Positions 62,929 through 64,000 of a stretch of 64,000 bases of DNA are shown here, in pieces. Below the pieces are notes generated by a model. It searched no databases and was not told the origin of the DNA. It worked only from the letters and a program-made list of their open reading frames with translations. Position numbers and translations under genes: made by a program. The first letter of the stretch is position 1; every line of letters begins with the position of its first letter. The stretch comes from Algoriphagus marinus (GTDB lineage: Bacteria > Bacteroidota > Bacteroidia > Cytophagales > Cyclobacteriaceae), in NCBI RefSeq assembly GCF_001936475.1, contig NZ_MSPQ01000007.1:62001-126000 (forward strand), read 5' to 3'.

Positions 62929-64000
62929 ATGTCTGAAGATTTTCTTCCTCTTAATGGTACCGACTACGTAGAATTGTATGTCGGAAATGCCAAACAATCT
63001 GCATTGTATTATCAATATGCATTTGGATACGAACTGATAGCTTATGCGGGTCCTGAAACAGGTATTCGAGATCGTGCATCTTATGTATTGAAGCAGGGAA
63101 AAATCAGATTGGTCTTAACCTCTCCTCTCCAAACAGGTGGAATAATTTCAGATCACATCCTCAAGCATGGAGACGGAGTAAAAGTACTGGCTCTTTGGGT
63201 AGATGACGCCGAAAAATCATGGCAGGAAACTACTTCAAGAGGTGCCGAATCTGAATCAGAGCCAAAAGTCCTTACTGATCAATTCGGAGAAGTTAAGGTA
63301 GCTTCGATCAAAACCTATGGAGATACAATTCATACTTTTGTAGAGCGAAAGAATTATACCGGTGTTTTCCTTCCAGGATATATGCCTCGCAAAAGCACCT
63401 ATACTCCTACTCCAATCGGGTTGATGTATATAGATCACTGCGTCGGAAATGTAGCCCTGGGAGAAATGAACAAATGGGTAGAATTCTATGAAAATGTGAT
63501 GGGATTCAAGCTTCTGATCACATTTGATGACAAAGACATATCCACTGAATATTCCGCATTGATGTCAAAAGTTGTTTCAAATGGAAATGGCTATGTGAAA
63601 TTCCCAATCAATGAACCTGCAGAAGGCAAGAAAAAATCTCAGATTGAAGAATACCTTGATTTCTATAACGGACCTGGGGTACAGCATATGGCAATTGCTA
63701 CTGATGATATTATTCATACGGTAGGTGAACTTCGAAAGAGAGGAGTTGAGTTTTTAGAGGTTCCAGCTTCATATTATGATGATTTATTGGACCGAGTAGG
63801 TAAAATTGACGAAGATTTGCAACCGCTTAAAGATCTCAACATTCTAGTTGACCGAGACGAAGAAGGTTATTTATTGCAAATATTTACCAAACCGGTACAA
63901 GACCGACCGACCTTGTTTTTTGAGATCATCCAACGAAAAGGGGCCAAATCTTTTGGAAAAGGTAACTTCAAAGCGCTTTTCGAGGCTATCGAACGAGAGC
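62929..64000 (+). CDS. hppD: 4-hydroxyphenylpyruvate dioxygenase (3' end beyond window)
   Basis: Read directly from the sequence; 357 codons are visible and the frame is still open at the window edge. The product is a non-haem Fe(II) dioxygenase that converts 4-hydroxyphenylpyruvate to homogentisate in tyrosine breakdown. The two vicinal-oxygen-chelate halves are visible: DYVELYVGNAKQSALYYQ (from residue 12) and IDHCVGNVALGEMNKWVEF (from 168). The iron ligands are H170, H253 (GPGVQHMAIAT) and E332 (LFFEIIQR). Family length is about 370-390 residues, so only the last few residues are missing. Confidence 0.95.
   Translation, partial: MSEDFLPLNGTDYVELYVGNAKQSALYYQYAFGYELIAYAGPETGIRDRASYVLKQGKIRLVLTSPLQTGGIISDHILKHGDGVKVLALWVDDAEKSWQETTSRGAESESEPKVLTDQFGEVKVASIKTYGDTIHTFVERKNYTGVFLPGYMPRKSTYTPTPIGLMYIDHCVGNVALGEMNKWVEFYENVMGFKLLITFDDKDISTEYSALMSKVVSNGNGYVKFPINEPAEGKKKSQIEEYLDFYNGPGVQHMAIATDDIIHTVGELRKRGVEFLEVPASYYDDLLDRVGKIDEDLQPLKDLNILVDRDEEGYLLQIFTKPVQDRPTLFFEIIQRKGAKSFGKGNFKALFEAIERE

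Overview
The window looks like the chromosome of a free-living member of the Bacteroidota, most likely order Cytophagales (Cyclobacteriaceae / Algoriphagus-like). The basis is family content: DUF6090 and DUF3667 membrane proteins, a type IX secretion C-terminal signal on a subtilase, PmoA/ThuA/Gfo-Idh sugar oxidoreductases, a PagL-like acyloxyacyl hydrolase and GIN-domain lipoproteins. Several genes also have Bacteroidota -7 elements (TAnnTTTG), and Shine-Dalgarno sequences are largely absent. Moderate-GC housekeeping DNA is broken by one AT-rich island and two repeat-dense intergenic zones. I saw no rRNA, tRNA, CRISPR array or complete insertion sequence.

Layout. 1-6.8 kb: an exported RidA-like protein beside a Tat-exported M20 hydrolase, an S41 peptidase, a jelly-roll-like lipoprotein, a DUF6090 protein and a small anchored cupin. 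6.8-9.9 kb: a scar made of two abutting fragments copied from nearby genes, then an AT-rich three-gene operon (ComEC-type metallo-beta-lactamase-fold hydrolase, four-helix membrane protein, single-helix coiled-coil membrane protein). This operon is the best candidate for an undescribed system. 9.9-11.3 kb: a gene-free repeat zone with a 21-bp tandem array and three REP-like modules. 11.3-14.2 kb: DUF3667 protein, trmB and folC. 14.2-14.7 kb: a second repeat zone with a putative G-quadruplex.

14.7-23.5 kb: holA followed by a tightly packed envelope operon (long TPR protein, outer-membrane barrel, SPOR protein, ExbB, ExbD, TonB-like protein), which resembles a Tol/Ton-type energised envelope machine. 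23.5-31.7 kb: TPR protein, universal stress protein, 2-hydroxyacid dehydrogenase, DUF2911 protein, and a PIG-L deacetylase / 34-residue membrane peptide / sodium-solute symporter operon. 31.8-41.7 kb: acyloxyacyl hydrolase, TPR protein with gyrA, an outer-membrane protein, a small secreted protein, rpe, and a type IX-secreted subtilase with a lipoprotein.

41.8-49.7 kb: a TrpF-fold protein that has lost its catalytic residues, then five co-directional reductase and sugar-processing genes (PmoA, two Gfo/Idh, an NAD-binding protein, an aldo/keto reductase) with a divergent ThuA. This set fits oxidative (3-keto-type) glycoside processing. 49.7-64 kb: FAD amine-oxidase-like protein, serine hydrolase, methyltransferase, Rieske oxygenase, an amino-acid permease translationally coupled to a DDAH-type amidinohydrolase, an amidase, GIN lipoprotein, mutarotase-like protein, BASS transporter with acyltransferase, and 4-hydroxyphenylpyruvate dioxygenase (hppD) running off the right edge.
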